Source: a virus. Taken from it: 37,338 nucleotides of DNA. The notes beneath the pieces were generated by a model. The model did not search any database and had not been told where the DNA came from. It saw only the letters and a program-made list of their open reading frames with translations. Below, one piece after another: positions 31,771 through 37,338 of the stretch (position 1 is its first letter; every line of letters starts with the position of its first letter). The position numbers and the translations under genes were made by a program. The stretch covers positions 1 to 37,338 of the IMG/VR virus record IMGVR_UViG_3300009514_000058, one strand, 5' to 3'.

Positions 31771-32280
31771 ATGAAAGTTATAGATGTATTACAGGATATG
31801 TTCCAAGAGAAGTACACGGAAGATAAGGACATCGAAGTAGTCAAGCGTGAATCTGATCTGACAATCAACGATGAGGCCACGGCAGAGGCCATTGTTGGGA
31901 AGATTGCCATGTGGGAACGAGAGATTCAGAGACGCAAGGAAGCATCGGCAGATTACATAAAAGATGCGGAGAGCATGAAAAACCGTCTTGAGTTTCTCTT
32001 CGGTGCGGAGTTAGCAAAGTATGCTCAAAAGCATCTCCCCAAGGGTAAGAAGTCGATTAAGTTCAAAAGCGGGACCGTTGGCTTTCGTTCACTCAAAGAG
32101 AAGGTGAAGATCATAGACAAGGATGCTTTCGTGACATGGTGTGATAAGAATGAAATCGACGGGTACGTGGTGGAAACCCGGCCCCTCGCCACTCCCGCAA
32201 CTGAATACTACCAAGAGCATGGGAAGGTGCCGGAGGGATGCGAGCTGGTCGAAGCAAGTGAGAAATTCTATACCAAATGA
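31771..32280 (+). CDS. Gam/Gp157-like nuclease-inhibitor protein, 169 aa
   Basis: The helical N-terminal part (residues 28-80) is followed by HLPKGKKSIKFKSGTVGFRS near 90-109 and then a conserved KVKIIDKDAFVTWCDKNE segment, the pattern I associate with Mu Gam-like or Siphovirus Gp157 proteins. Mu Gam binds DNA ends and blocks RecBCD-like nucleases; Gp157-like proteins are found with phage recombination genes. The next gene encodes an ERF recombinase, so the pair could protect and recombine phage DNA. I choose the ATG at 31771, seven bases after AAGGAGA; an upstream ATG at 31714 lacks a site. Confidence 0.6.
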   Translation: MKVIDVLQDMFQEKYTEDKDIEVVKRESDLTINDEATAEAIVGKIAMWEREIQRRKEASADYIKDAESMKNRLEFLFGAELAKYAQKHLPKGKKSIKFKSGTVGFRSLKEKVKIIDKDAFVTWCDKNEIDGYVVETRPLATPATEYYQEHGKVPEGCELVEASEKFYTK

Positions 32281-32294
32281 TGAAAGGAGATTGC

Positions 32295-32987
32295 ATGAGT
32301 AACAACGGAACATTTGCAAAAGCAATGGTCAAAGTACAGAAGTTAATTCGTTCGGCAGTCAAGGACAAGGAGAACCCATTCTTTAAGTCCTCTTACGCCG
32401 ACCTTACAGCGGTATGGGGCGCATGTAGAGAAGCTCTCACAACAAACGGGTTCGCAGTCCTACAAAAGACAGGTTTCAGCGACGACGGAGAATTCGTGTT
32501 AAAGACGAAACTCTTACATGAGTCCGGTCAATTCGAGGAAGGTGAGTATTTACTTAAACCCGCCAAGCCAAACGATCCACAAGCAATGGGATCATGTTTG
32601 ACATACGCACGTAGATACTCTCTCGCCTCAATGGTGGGAGTGGTAACAGACGATGACGACGGCGAAGGGGCAATGGATCGAAATAGCAAAGTTAAGCAAA
32701 CTTCGACAAAGAATGACAAAGTAAAGAAAAAACCTCAAGAGAAGCCAAAGCAGGAATCGGGCCTCATCACCTCTGAGACAAAAGAGAAGCTACGCAAGGT
32801 ATGCGAGGTCACAGGGTTTGAGGATCATCACATCGTCTCTTGGTATCGAAAAGAATACAAGAAACCCGTTGCCAACATGACTGAAGTCCAGGCAGAAGGA
32901 TTACTGACTTTACTCAAAGGCGTTGCGGATGACGCTTATGACTTGACGTTTACTGACAAAGGTATTCCGATGTTTAAGAAGAAATAA
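32295..32987 (+). CDS. erf: ERF-family single-strand annealing recombinase, 230 aa
   Basis: ERF proteins anneal complementary single strands, allowing recombination and genome circularisation. The diagnostic features are seen: PFFKSSYADLTAVW near residues 29-42, a YLLKPAKPNDPQAMGSC region, and SCLTYARRYSLASMVGV near 103-119, matching the GS..TYARRY..... signature. The tail after residue 130 is Lys-rich and then has a small C-terminal helical domain. I use the start at 32295, with AAAGGAG eight bases upstream; an upstream ATG at 32277 adds only six residues. It follows the Gam/Gp157-like gene. A terminator-like hairpin follows at 33000. Confidence 0.85.
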   Translation: MSNNGTFAKAMVKVQKLIRSAVKDKENPFFKSSYADLTAVWGACREALTTNGFAVLQKTGFSDDGEFVLKTKLLHESGQFEEGEYLLKPAKPNDPQAMGSCLTYARRYSLASMVGVVTDDDDGEGAMDRNSKVKQTSTKNDKVKKKPQEKPKQESGLITSETKEKLRKVCEVTGFEDHHIVSWYRKEYKKPVANMTEVQAEGLLTLLKGVADDAYDLTFTDKGIPMFKKK

Positions 32988-32999
32988 CTCTCTCTCAAG

Positions 33000-33033
33000 G
33001 TGGGGCGGGCGCAATGCCTGCCCTGCCACTTTT
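33000..33033 (+). terminator. GC-rich hairpin after erf, likely intrinsic terminator
   Basis: GTGGGGCGGGC (33000-33010) pairs imperfectly with GCCTGCCCTGCCAC (33016-33029) around a 5-base loop and is followed by ACTTTT. The stem is very GC-rich with small bulges. It lies 13 bases after erf. The short T-run makes it only a probable terminator. Confidence 0.6.
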
Positions 33034-33038
33034 AAGCT

Positions 33039-33191
33039 ATGAAAATAAACGAAACAAACAGAACTGAACAGACCAAACGTAGACCACACTGGCCAAAGAA
33101 AAAGTTTGCAGAGGTGTTACTACAGGAGATACGAAATAGGAGGGGCTATGATAGCACGATCACGACGAACCGACCCCGCGACAAGTCATGA
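33039..33191 (+). CDS. possible small basic protein, 50 aa
   Basis: This 50-codon frame encodes a very basic, Arg/Lys-rich peptide (KRRPHWPKKKFAEVLLQE). The start at 33039 has no convincing ribosome site, and its last 44 bases lie inside the following gene, which is far better supported. The basic character is suggestive of nucleic-acid binding, but I cannot separate this from chance. It fills an otherwise empty gap of about 160 bases. Confidence 0.25.
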   Translation: MKINETNRTEQTKRRPHWPKKKFAEVLLQEIRNRRGYDSTITTNRPRDKS

Positions 33192-33465
33192 AGTTGCAAA
33201 CGATGTAGAGAAGTCAGGCAAAGCAGAAATCCATAGGGAAATCTGCTTGTCTGTCGTCTCACGAAGAGAGGGATTGACTGCCGCCGAAATTGCCCAGATT
33301 GCTGATCTTGAACGGCACGTTCCTTCTCGAAGACTCCCAGAACTCCGATCAAAAGGGATTGTAGAGAACCGAGAAGTCCGGGTGTGTAAGATCATGGGAA
33401 CGAAAGCGATGACATGGTATATGGCGAGTCCGAAAGAAGTTAAACAGGAGGAGTTATTCAGGTGA
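33148..33465 (+). CDS. winged-helix type regulator-like protein, 105 aa
   Basis: The start at 33148 follows AGGAGGGG. The N-terminus has RRTDPATSHEVAND, resembling a 'TDPxTSxEAA' opening common in small phage winged-helix proteins, then an HTH-like segment REGLTAAEIAQIADLERHVP with PSRRLPELRSKGIV, matching a wing helix pair. This is a likely DNA-binding protein. It may regulate the early genes. An upstream in-frame ATG at 33106 has no ribosome site. It overlaps the next gene by 4 bases. Confidence 0.65.
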   Translation: MIARSRRTDPATSHEVANDVEKSGKAEIHREICLSVVSRREGLTAAEIAQIADLERHVPSRRLPELRSKGIVENREVRVCKIMGTKAMTWYMASPKEVKQEELFR

Positions 33466-33659
33466 GCATTAATGATGTTGTCATCAGAAAACCCCAGGAT
33501 CAATGCAGACGAGGTTATGGTTGTGAAGAGTTGATACTGGATCAGTCAATGGTAGATGCCTTAAAAGCTGGATATATTCTTGATGTTCCGGTGAATGAAG
33601 GAGAATATTACATACAGATTGCCATGAGAAAGGATAGCAAAGAAGAGGAGAGTGCATGA
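33462..33659 (+). CDS. hypothetical protein, 65 aa
   Basis: The function is unknown. Start is GTG at 33462 with GGAGG in the preceding gene (33449). It has two cysteines close together (QCRRGYGC) and is otherwise beta-rich with ILDVPVNEGEYYIQIAM. It overlaps both neighbours by four bases, which supports translation. Confidence 0.5.
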   Translation: MSINDVVIRKPQDQCRRGYGCEELILDQSMVDALKAGYILDVPVNEGEYYIQIAMRKDSKEEESA

Positions 33660-33775
33660 AGTGTATTCAATGTAATAGATACCGAGGAACGATTGACGGC
33701 CTTTGTGATGATTGTACCATTAAAATCAAAGGAAAATTATTGCCATGGTTCAAACCAAAAGAGGATAAGCAATGA
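33656..33775 (+). CDS. tiny zinc-ribbon protein, 39 aa
   Basis: This short gene has two knuckles: CIQCNRYRG at residues 3-11 and CDDC near 17-20, so it is likely a minimal zinc ribbon. It has a basic C-terminus with KLLPWFKPKEDKQ. The ATG overlaps the previous stop by four bases and its own stop overlaps the next ATG likewise, so it sits in a coupled chain of genes. Confidence 0.6.
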   Translation: MKCIQCNRYRGTIDGLCDDCTIKIKGKLLPWFKPKEDKQ

Positions 33776-33966
33776 GAGTTAAGTGTGAATGTGAAGGCAA
33801 GATTCAATGCAGTCTTTGCGGGGAATATTACGGTTTAGCAATTTGTGAAAAGCATGATCCTCATTTTACTTTTGGGAAATTAACGCTTCACATATATTGT
33901 GCTAATCAGTTATTAGAGGTGTTCAGAGGTATGATGCCATTATTGATCGAGGATGAAGATGGATAA
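33772..33966 (+). CDS. small zinc-binding protein, 64 aa
   Basis: Cysteines and histidines are spaced as CECEGKIQCSLCG near residues 5-17, then CEKHDPHF near 25, a likely zinc-binding fold similar to a B-box-like or ribbon knuckle. The rest is a short amphipathic helix (NQLLEVFRGMMPLL). Function is unknown. It is the third gene in the chain 33462-33966 coupled by ATGA overlaps, with GAGGATAAG before it. Confidence 0.55.
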   Translation: MRVKCECEGKIQCSLCGEYYGLAICEKHDPHFTFGKLTLHIYCANQLLEVFRGMMPLLIEDEDG

Positions 33967-33981
33967 GGAAAGGGAATTATC

Positions 33982-34149
33982 GTGACCCCCAAAGTACAAG
34001 CAGAACTCAAACGCCGTCACGATATTATCATGGGCAAGACGAAAGGTGAGTTGGGACCGTGGCCATTTGTGGAGCCGGATAAGCGGGTGGAGGCGAGGAA
34101 AAAAGAATTGATCAAGGAATTGTTGGAGTTGAAGCATGAAAGTCGGTAG
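33982..34149 (+). CDS. small helical protein, 55 aa
   Basis: The frame opens with GTG at 33982 after GGAAAGGG. The product has an N-terminal helix (PKVQAELKRRHDIIMG), a short Pro/Trp linker (GPWPFVEP) and a C-terminal helix (ARKKELIKELLELK). It overlaps the methyltransferase start by 14 bases. Its function is unknown; the position suggests co-expression with the methyltransferase. Confidence 0.45.
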   Translation: MTPKVQAELKRRHDIIMGKTKGELGPWPFVEPDKRVEARKKELIKELLELKHESR

Positions 34150-34933
34150 CCTATTCAGTGGCGGCGGGCTAGGTGACTACGGCCTTGAACTCGCAGGAAT
34201 GGAGATTGCGTTTCAAGTTGAGGTTGACGAATATTGTCAAAAGATATTAAATTTGAGGTGGCCCAATGTCCCAAAATGGAAAGATATTAAACAAGTTAAA
34301 GCAAAAGACCTTCCCAAAGTCGACATGCTTGCCGGTGGGTTCCCATGCACAGACATATCCCTTGCAGGAAAAGCAGTTGGTATTGAAGGAGAAAGATCCG
34401 GTCTTTGGTCTGAAATGTTTAGGCTTATTTGCGAAGTTAGACCCAAATACCGCATCGTGGAAAACGTCTCAGCTATCCTTACTCAACGAGGGGGAATTGG
34501 AATCGTATTGCGAGACTTTTCCCAGATCGGGTTTAATGCAGAATGGTTTACTTTTCGAGCAAGTAGCATCGGAGCCCCACACAGACGAGATCGAACATGG
34601 ATTGTGGCCCACACCTGTGACGACAGATTATTTCAGTCCATGCCATACAGACGCACTGAAAAAAGAACGTGGGGAGAAAAGACCATCTGGAGCAAGTATT
34701 GGGATGAAGTTAGGGCAGGATTTACGGGTCACGAACCAGTACAGCCAATGGAAAAAACCAAAGCAAAGGCTATGGATAAACCCTGGGTTTGCAGAATTTC
34801 TGATGGGGATTCCTCAACAATGGACAGACTTAAACTGCTCGGAAACGGCCAAGTCGTTCAAGTTGTCGAGTGGATCGGGAAAAGAATTTTAGAAGTCGAT
34901 CAAAAGCTTGACGGCGAGGCGTCCACTTTGTAG
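34136..34933 (+). CDS. C5 cytosine DNA methyltransferase, 265 aa
   Basis: It methylates cytosine at C5 in DNA, probably to protect phage DNA from host restriction. Motifs are clear: motif I GSLFSGGGLGDYGLELAG (residues 4-21), motif IV GGFPCTDIS with catalytic Cys71, motif VI ENV at 109-111, motif VIII GAPHRRDRTWIVAH (146-159), and the C-terminal RLKLLGNGQVVQ (231-242). The target-recognition domain is small (about 160-225), so it is a compact version. It starts inside the end of the previous small gene. A 208-codon frame in +1 phase lies inside this gene (34266-34892). Confidence 0.9.
   Translation: MKVGSLFSGGGLGDYGLELAGMEIAFQVEVDEYCQKILNLRWPNVPKWKDIKQVKAKDLPKVDMLAGGFPCTDISLAGKAVGIEGERSGLWSEMFRLICEVRPKYRIVENVSAILTQRGGIGIVLRDFSQIGFNAEWFTFRASSIGAPHRRDRTWIVAHTCDDRLFQSMPYRRTEKRTWGEKTIWSKYWDEVRAGFTGHEPVQPMEKTKAKAMDKPWVCRISDGDSSTMDRLKLLGNGQVVQVVEWIGKRILEVDQKLDGEASTL
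34266..34892 (+). CDS. overprinted protein in +1 frame of methyltransferase, 208 aa
   Basis: This frame lies wholly inside the methyltransferase gene, in the +1 phase. Its start has GAGGTG five bases upstream, a good ribosome site. The translation itself shows a motif set I recall from separately annotated phage proteins: SWKTS at residues 64-68, ETFPRSGLMQNG at 83-94, GLWPTP at 112-117 and NPGFAEFLMGIPQQW with TDL at 172-189. These match the methyltransferase motifs of the other frame (VENV, IGFNAEW, HRRDRTWIVAHT, RLKLLGNGQ). No other same-strand shadow frame here exceeds about 97 codons. Whether it is translated is unknown. Confidence 0.45.
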   Translation: MSQNGKILNKLKQKTFPKSTCLPVGSHAQTYPLQEKQLVLKEKDPVFGLKCLGLFAKLDPNTASWKTSQLSLLNEGELESYCETFPRSGLMQNGLLFEQVASEPHTDEIEHGLWPTPVTTDYFSPCHTDALKKERGEKRPSGASIGMKLGQDLRVTNQYSQWKKPKQRLWINPGFAEFLMGIPQQWTDLNCSETAKSFKLSSGSGKEF

Positions 34934-34985
34934 TATATGAGAACATTAAGAAAGGCGCGCTAGTGGAACCAAACGTAATTTCAAT

Positions 34986-35065
34986 GACCCTCTCAACGCC
35001 TGCCAAAACAGGTCGCCGTTTATTCGGTGATGCCATTAGCGTGCCATTGTTGAGGGGGTCTTTTT
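34986..35065 (+). terminator. terminator-like structure directly before replication gene
   Basis: GACCCTCTCAAC (34986-34997) pairs with GTTGAGGGGGTC (35049-35060), 12 base pairs with one G-U, followed by five T residues. Inside the loop are CCTG/CAGG (34999/35009) and TCGCCG/CGGTGA (35013/35025), and TGCCATT twice (35031, 35042). The T-run ends only 15 bases before the ATG at 35081, with no room for a promoter. It is therefore likely an attenuator regulating the next gene. Confidence 0.65.
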
Positions 35066-35080
35066 ATATCCGGGGGAAGC

Positions 35081-36289
35081 ATGAAGGGAAACTTCATTGA
35101 AAATTATATTACTTATGCACAAAAAATGACCGATGCGCCCGCCTTCTTTCACGAAGCGATGGCGTGGATGTGCGTAAGTACTGTAGTCCACAGGAAAGTA
35201 TATCTTGATACGGGCTTTAGGACGTATCCTAATTTGTGGCTTGTATTGCTTGCCCCGTCCAGTCGGTTCAGAAAGTCCACCTCGCTAAGTATTGCCGAGT
35301 CCATTCTGGATAGGATAGGCAGGCCATGTAATTCAAATGATCACGTTGTAGGTGTGCCATGTACTGATATTCATAGATACGTCTACCCGAATGACTTTAG
35401 CAAGGAGCAGTTATTTTCAATGCTTGCCCGACAGCCTTCAGGGTTATTCCTGTATTCTGAGGTAGCGTCACTAATTAGCACGTTAAACAGTAATTACAAT
35501 ATGGGAACGATGAGTCTGTTAACGGACCTTTTTGACTGTCCTCATATTCGAGAGCGTGAACTCAGGGCGGAGAAGTTCACCATTAAAGATGCCTACTTGA
35601 ATATCGGATCGGCGTCTACTATCGACTGGTTGAGTGCGGTAGCTAAAGAAGAGCATTTCCGGGGTGGGTTTCTATCACGGTTCTTATATGTTGTGTGTCA
35701 GACCAAAGAAGAAGATCGAAGCCCGTTTGACAATGCCGAGCCGGATATTCAGGCTACAAACCAACTAGTCAGTCAATTACGAGGTATAGCTCAATTAGCG
35801 GCAAGTGGGGCAAAAATGGAAGCGACAAAGAACGCAATTAAAACTTATGATGAGCATTACTTTGGAACGAAAATGGCAAAAATTGGCAATTTATTGACAC
35901 CACTACTAGAGCGACATAATGTTTATATCCTTAAACTGAGTATTCTATTCGCCCTGAACCGCAACTCGTTGACCGTAGAAGTTGAGGATGTGACTAGGGC
36001 AATAGATAACGTCACAGAGTGTCTTTCAAAGCTATCCGATGCATTTCATACGGACTTTGCTTTTAACCCTCACCAGAAGGATATGATCAAAATTACAGGC
36101 ATTCTCAGGTCAGAAGGCAAACGACTTATGCGATCCGACCTATTATACCGTAGCCACATGAGTAAAACTTACTTTGACCGGACTATTGAAACCCTGATCG
36201 AGAACGGAAGCGTTGATAAGGTACAGGAAAAGAACGCTAAAAATGGCAAAATGACCGTATTTTACAAGCTGAATGGACGGGAAAAATGA
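35081..36289 (+). CDS. DUF3987-like replication protein (primase/helicase type), 402 aa
   Basis: The protein is read as a DUF3987-like ATPase. An opening FFHEAMAWMCVSTVVHRKVYL precedes LVLLAPSSRFRKSTS near residues 55-68, a Walker A-like loop with variant Gly residues. LFLYSEVASLIS near 123 resembles Walker B, and GGFLSRFLYVV near 203 is another conserved block. The C-terminal ~75 residues contain MRSDLLYRSHMSKTYFDRTIE, a winged-helix. Such proteins act at phage replication origins, and an iteron cluster lies immediately downstream. GGGGGAA precedes the ATG. An attenuator-like hairpin precedes the gene. Confidence 0.65.
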   Translation: MKGNFIENYITYAQKMTDAPAFFHEAMAWMCVSTVVHRKVYLDTGFRTYPNLWLVLLAPSSRFRKSTSLSIAESILDRIGRPCNSNDHVVGVPCTDIHRYVYPNDFSKEQLFSMLARQPSGLFLYSEVASLISTLNSNYNMGTMSLLTDLFDCPHIRERELRAEKFTIKDAYLNIGSASTIDWLSAVAKEEHFRGGFLSRFLYVVCQTKEEDRSPFDNAEPDIQATNQLVSQLRGIAQLAASGAKMEATKNAIKTYDEHYFGTKMAKIGNLLTPLLERHNVYILKLSILFALNRNSLTVEVEDVTRAIDNVTECLSKLSDAFHTDFAFNPHQKDMIKITGILRSEGKRLMRSDLLYRSHMSKTYFDRTIETLIENGSVDKVQEKNAKNGKMTVFYKLNGREK

Positions 36290-36498
36290 TCTGTGAAGTT
36301 GGTGAATTTGTGAAGCTGGATAGGGGAACTTCACGTGAAGTTGGAAGGCGGTTTGAAGTTGGATTTTTCACGCAAGTGCTTGGTAGTTATATACTTATCA
36401 ATCCAATATCCAATATTTATAAATATATATACAAGAAAGAAGATATGAATATACGGCTTAAAAACAAAGAATGTATGGGGGTACTAGGAAATGCGTGA
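36286..36498 (+). CDS. possible protein over origin repeats, 70 aa
   Basis: The frame starts with ATGA overlapping the replication gene's stop and runs through the repeated GTGAAGTTGG sequences and the AT-rich region. The repeats translate as EVGEFVKLDRG and REVGRRFEVG, and the AT-rich part as a Tyr/Ile/Lys-rich stretch (NIYKYIYKK). That composition is better explained by origin DNA than by a selected protein, though translational coupling makes a product possible. I give it low confidence. Its end overlaps the next gene by eight bases. Confidence 0.3.
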   Translation: MICEVGEFVKLDRGTSREVGRRFEVGFFTQVLGSYILINPISNIYKYIYKKEDMNIRLKNKECMGVLGNA

Positions 36499-36512
36499 AG
36501 TTGCGAAGTTGG
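36293..36512. other. candidate replication origin: iterons, palindrome and AT-rich region
   Basis: A 10-base repeat close to GTGAAGTTGG occurs at 36293, 36310 (one change), 36335, 36353 (one change), 36495 (one change) and 36503 (one change, offset). The third forms with an upstream inverted copy the perfect 16-base palindrome AACTTCACGTGAAGTT at 36327-36342. Between the iteron groups lies a strongly AT-rich stretch (36385-36445) with a tandem ATCCAAT repeat (36400-36413) and the palindrome ATATTTATAAATAT (36413-36426). Iterons plus an AT-rich unwinding region beside a replication gene are a typical phage origin layout. Confidence 0.6.
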
Positions 36513-36895
36513 CTAAAAAGCTCAATTCCATTGCGGAATATTACGCAGACGAAAACCCCGTTTATTTTCAAATGGCAAAGGACTATTCTTTATCTTTAAC
36601 TAGACCAACGGTCAGAAAGGAATGCAAAATGTTCATTCGAGAGGTCATTGCCGAGCGGATCGACAAGGTGATTAAGGGGGTTGTGAATTCAATTCCCGGT
36701 CAAGCCCGGGCGTGGGATATTGACGACCTGAAAAAACTCTATACAGATCTGATCGAATACACCCAAGTGTATATCGAGTCTTTACAGATATATGACGTGG
36801 GTGACGGTGGGGAATTGGCAAAGGCGTTAGTCCACTACGGATTTTACAAGAAGTTTGGTTACAAGGGATATGTATTGATCCGTGAGATAATGTGA
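36491..36895 (+). CDS. hypothetical helical protein, 134 aa
   Basis: The function is unknown. It is helical: REVAKLAKKLNSIAEYYADE, YSLSLTRPTVRKECKMFIRE, DDLKKLYTDLIEYTQVYIES and a C-terminal LVHYGFYKKFGYKGYVLIRE. Its N-terminal codons lie in the last two iterons. The upstream region is GGGGGTACTAGGAA, a possible ribosome site. Proximity to the origin suggests a replication-linked role, but there are no recognisable motifs. Confidence 0.55.
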   Translation: MREVAKLAKKLNSIAEYYADENPVYFQMAKDYSLSLTRPTVRKECKMFIREVIAERIDKVIKGVVNSIPGQARAWDIDDLKKLYTDLIEYTQVYIESLQIYDVGDGGELAKALVHYGFYKKFGYKGYVLIREIM

Positions 36896-36904
36896 GGATA
36901 GAGC

Positions 36905-37006
36905 ATGGGGGACAGAAACGAAATATCTTTGACGATGTACGTGATCCTAATCATAGGGGCGTTGATCTTGGCGGTCGCAATCTCTGCATTATCGGGAACA
37001 TTATGA
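36905..37006 (+). CDS. single-span membrane miniprotein, 33 aa
   Basis: A 33-residue protein with a charged opening (MGDRNEIS) and one hydrophobic stretch (YVILIIGALILAVAISAL), so a likely one-pass membrane protein. The ATG has GAGGAT nine bases upstream. It is short and might be chance, but a ribosome site and strong hydrophobicity support it. Function unknown. Confidence 0.45.
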   Translation: MGDRNEISLTMYVILIIGALILAVAISALSGTL

Positions 37007-37044
37007 ACTTACAAATTTAAGGGAATTTAATTTAAGGAGGCTAT

Positions 37045-37338
37045 ATGGATAAGAAATATACACTGACGGACGAGCATCGCAAACAGCTTGACCCGTGGAG
37101 AGATAAGTGGATTGCCAATGCAATGAGTACAAAACACATGGGAGATGATGAAAAGAAAATTGTAGTTGATGCGGTGAAGCGGCTTTATAAGGCCGCTGAT
37201 CTAATCCCACCACCGGACCATAGAATTATTTTCGTATCGTCTCCACTCGTGATGCGTTTTGCCGGGGGGTTTGCCTCGGCTATTTGGCATATGCGTAAAC
37301 ACAATAAAGCCACAGCCGCCGCCACACGCGACGCCACA
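37045..37338 (+). CDS. partial gene, unknown protein, at least 98 aa
   Basis: The gene begins at an ATG with AAGGAGG seven bases upstream and runs off the end of the window without a stop. The visible part has a helical N-terminus (TDEHRKQLDPWRDKWIANAM) and a segment with FVSSPLVMRFAGGFASAIWH near residues 68-87. That phrase resembles one I have seen in uncharacterised proteins from phages, but I cannot name the family. The rest of the gene is absent, so its size is unknown. Confidence 0.6.
   Translation, partial: MDKKYTLTDEHRKQLDPWRDKWIANAMSTKHMGDDEKKIVVDAVKRLYKAADLIPPPDHRIIFVSSPLVMRFAGGFASAIWHMRKHNKATAAATRDAT

Noticed and set aside
1-37338. Circular or terminally redundant genome
   Set aside because: The two window ends share no visible repeat, and the last gene simply runs off the end; joining the ends would give only a short unrelated extension.

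Overview
The window looks like a fragment of a tailed double-stranded DNA bacteriophage genome (or an intact prophage-like contig). Every convincing gene lies on the + strand, genes are tightly packed with 4-base ATGA overlaps, and most have a clear AGGAGG-type ribosome binding site. The head genes follow the phage Mu style (DUF935-type portal, gpF/SPP1 gp7-like minor head protein, Mu gpI-like protease fused to scaffold, gpT-like capsid, gpG-like protein). A lipoprotein with spanin architecture suggests a host with two membranes. I cannot name the host. No integrase, phage repressor, tRNA or CRISPR array was seen.

Layout. 1-4.6 kb: small unknown genes, several cysteine-rich, plus a DUF115/MptE-like protein. 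4.6-9.6 kb: terminase small and large subunits, portal, a small sigma-region-4-like HTH protein, and the minor head protein. 9.7-13.4 kb: protease/scaffold with an internal start, a probable decoration protein, and the major capsid protein. 13.4-28.6 kb: head completion, connector and tail genes, including an unusually short tape-measure candidate, two hub/baseplate-size proteins, a 1043-residue protein with DNRLRE-like domains, and a long fibre. 28.6-30.2 kb: lysis region with holin candidates and a candidate unimolecular spanin, but no recognisable endolysin. 30.25-30.87 kb: a 619-base gap with two promoters, terminators and many nested inverted repeats, read here as structured RNA. 30.87-37.34 kb: early region with tiny Zn-ribbon proteins, a Gam/Gp157-like protein, ERF recombinase, C5 cytosine methyltransferase, a DUF3987-like replication protein, and an iteron cluster beside an AT-rich stretch that looks like a replication origin. 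The last gene runs off the window.

The most unusual points are: (1) a 208-codon open +1 frame inside the methyltransferase gene whose translation carries its own recognisable motif series in register with methyltransferase motifs VI to X; (2) the structured RNA region at 30.3-30.83 kb; (3) two early promoters placed so close to start codons that the transcripts would be leaderless, one with a perfect 16-base palindromic operator candidate; (4) interleaved complementary arms upstream of the protease gene; and (5) terminator-like structures directly in front of genes with no promoter between them, which suggests control by attenuation.

The parts fit a usual phage programme: early promoters near 30.8-31.4 kb drive recombination, methylation and replication genes. 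The late block, read from upstream, builds head then tail, and ends in lysis genes served by an extra sigma-70 promoter at 29.2 kb. All functional names rest on motif reading by eye; no database search was made.
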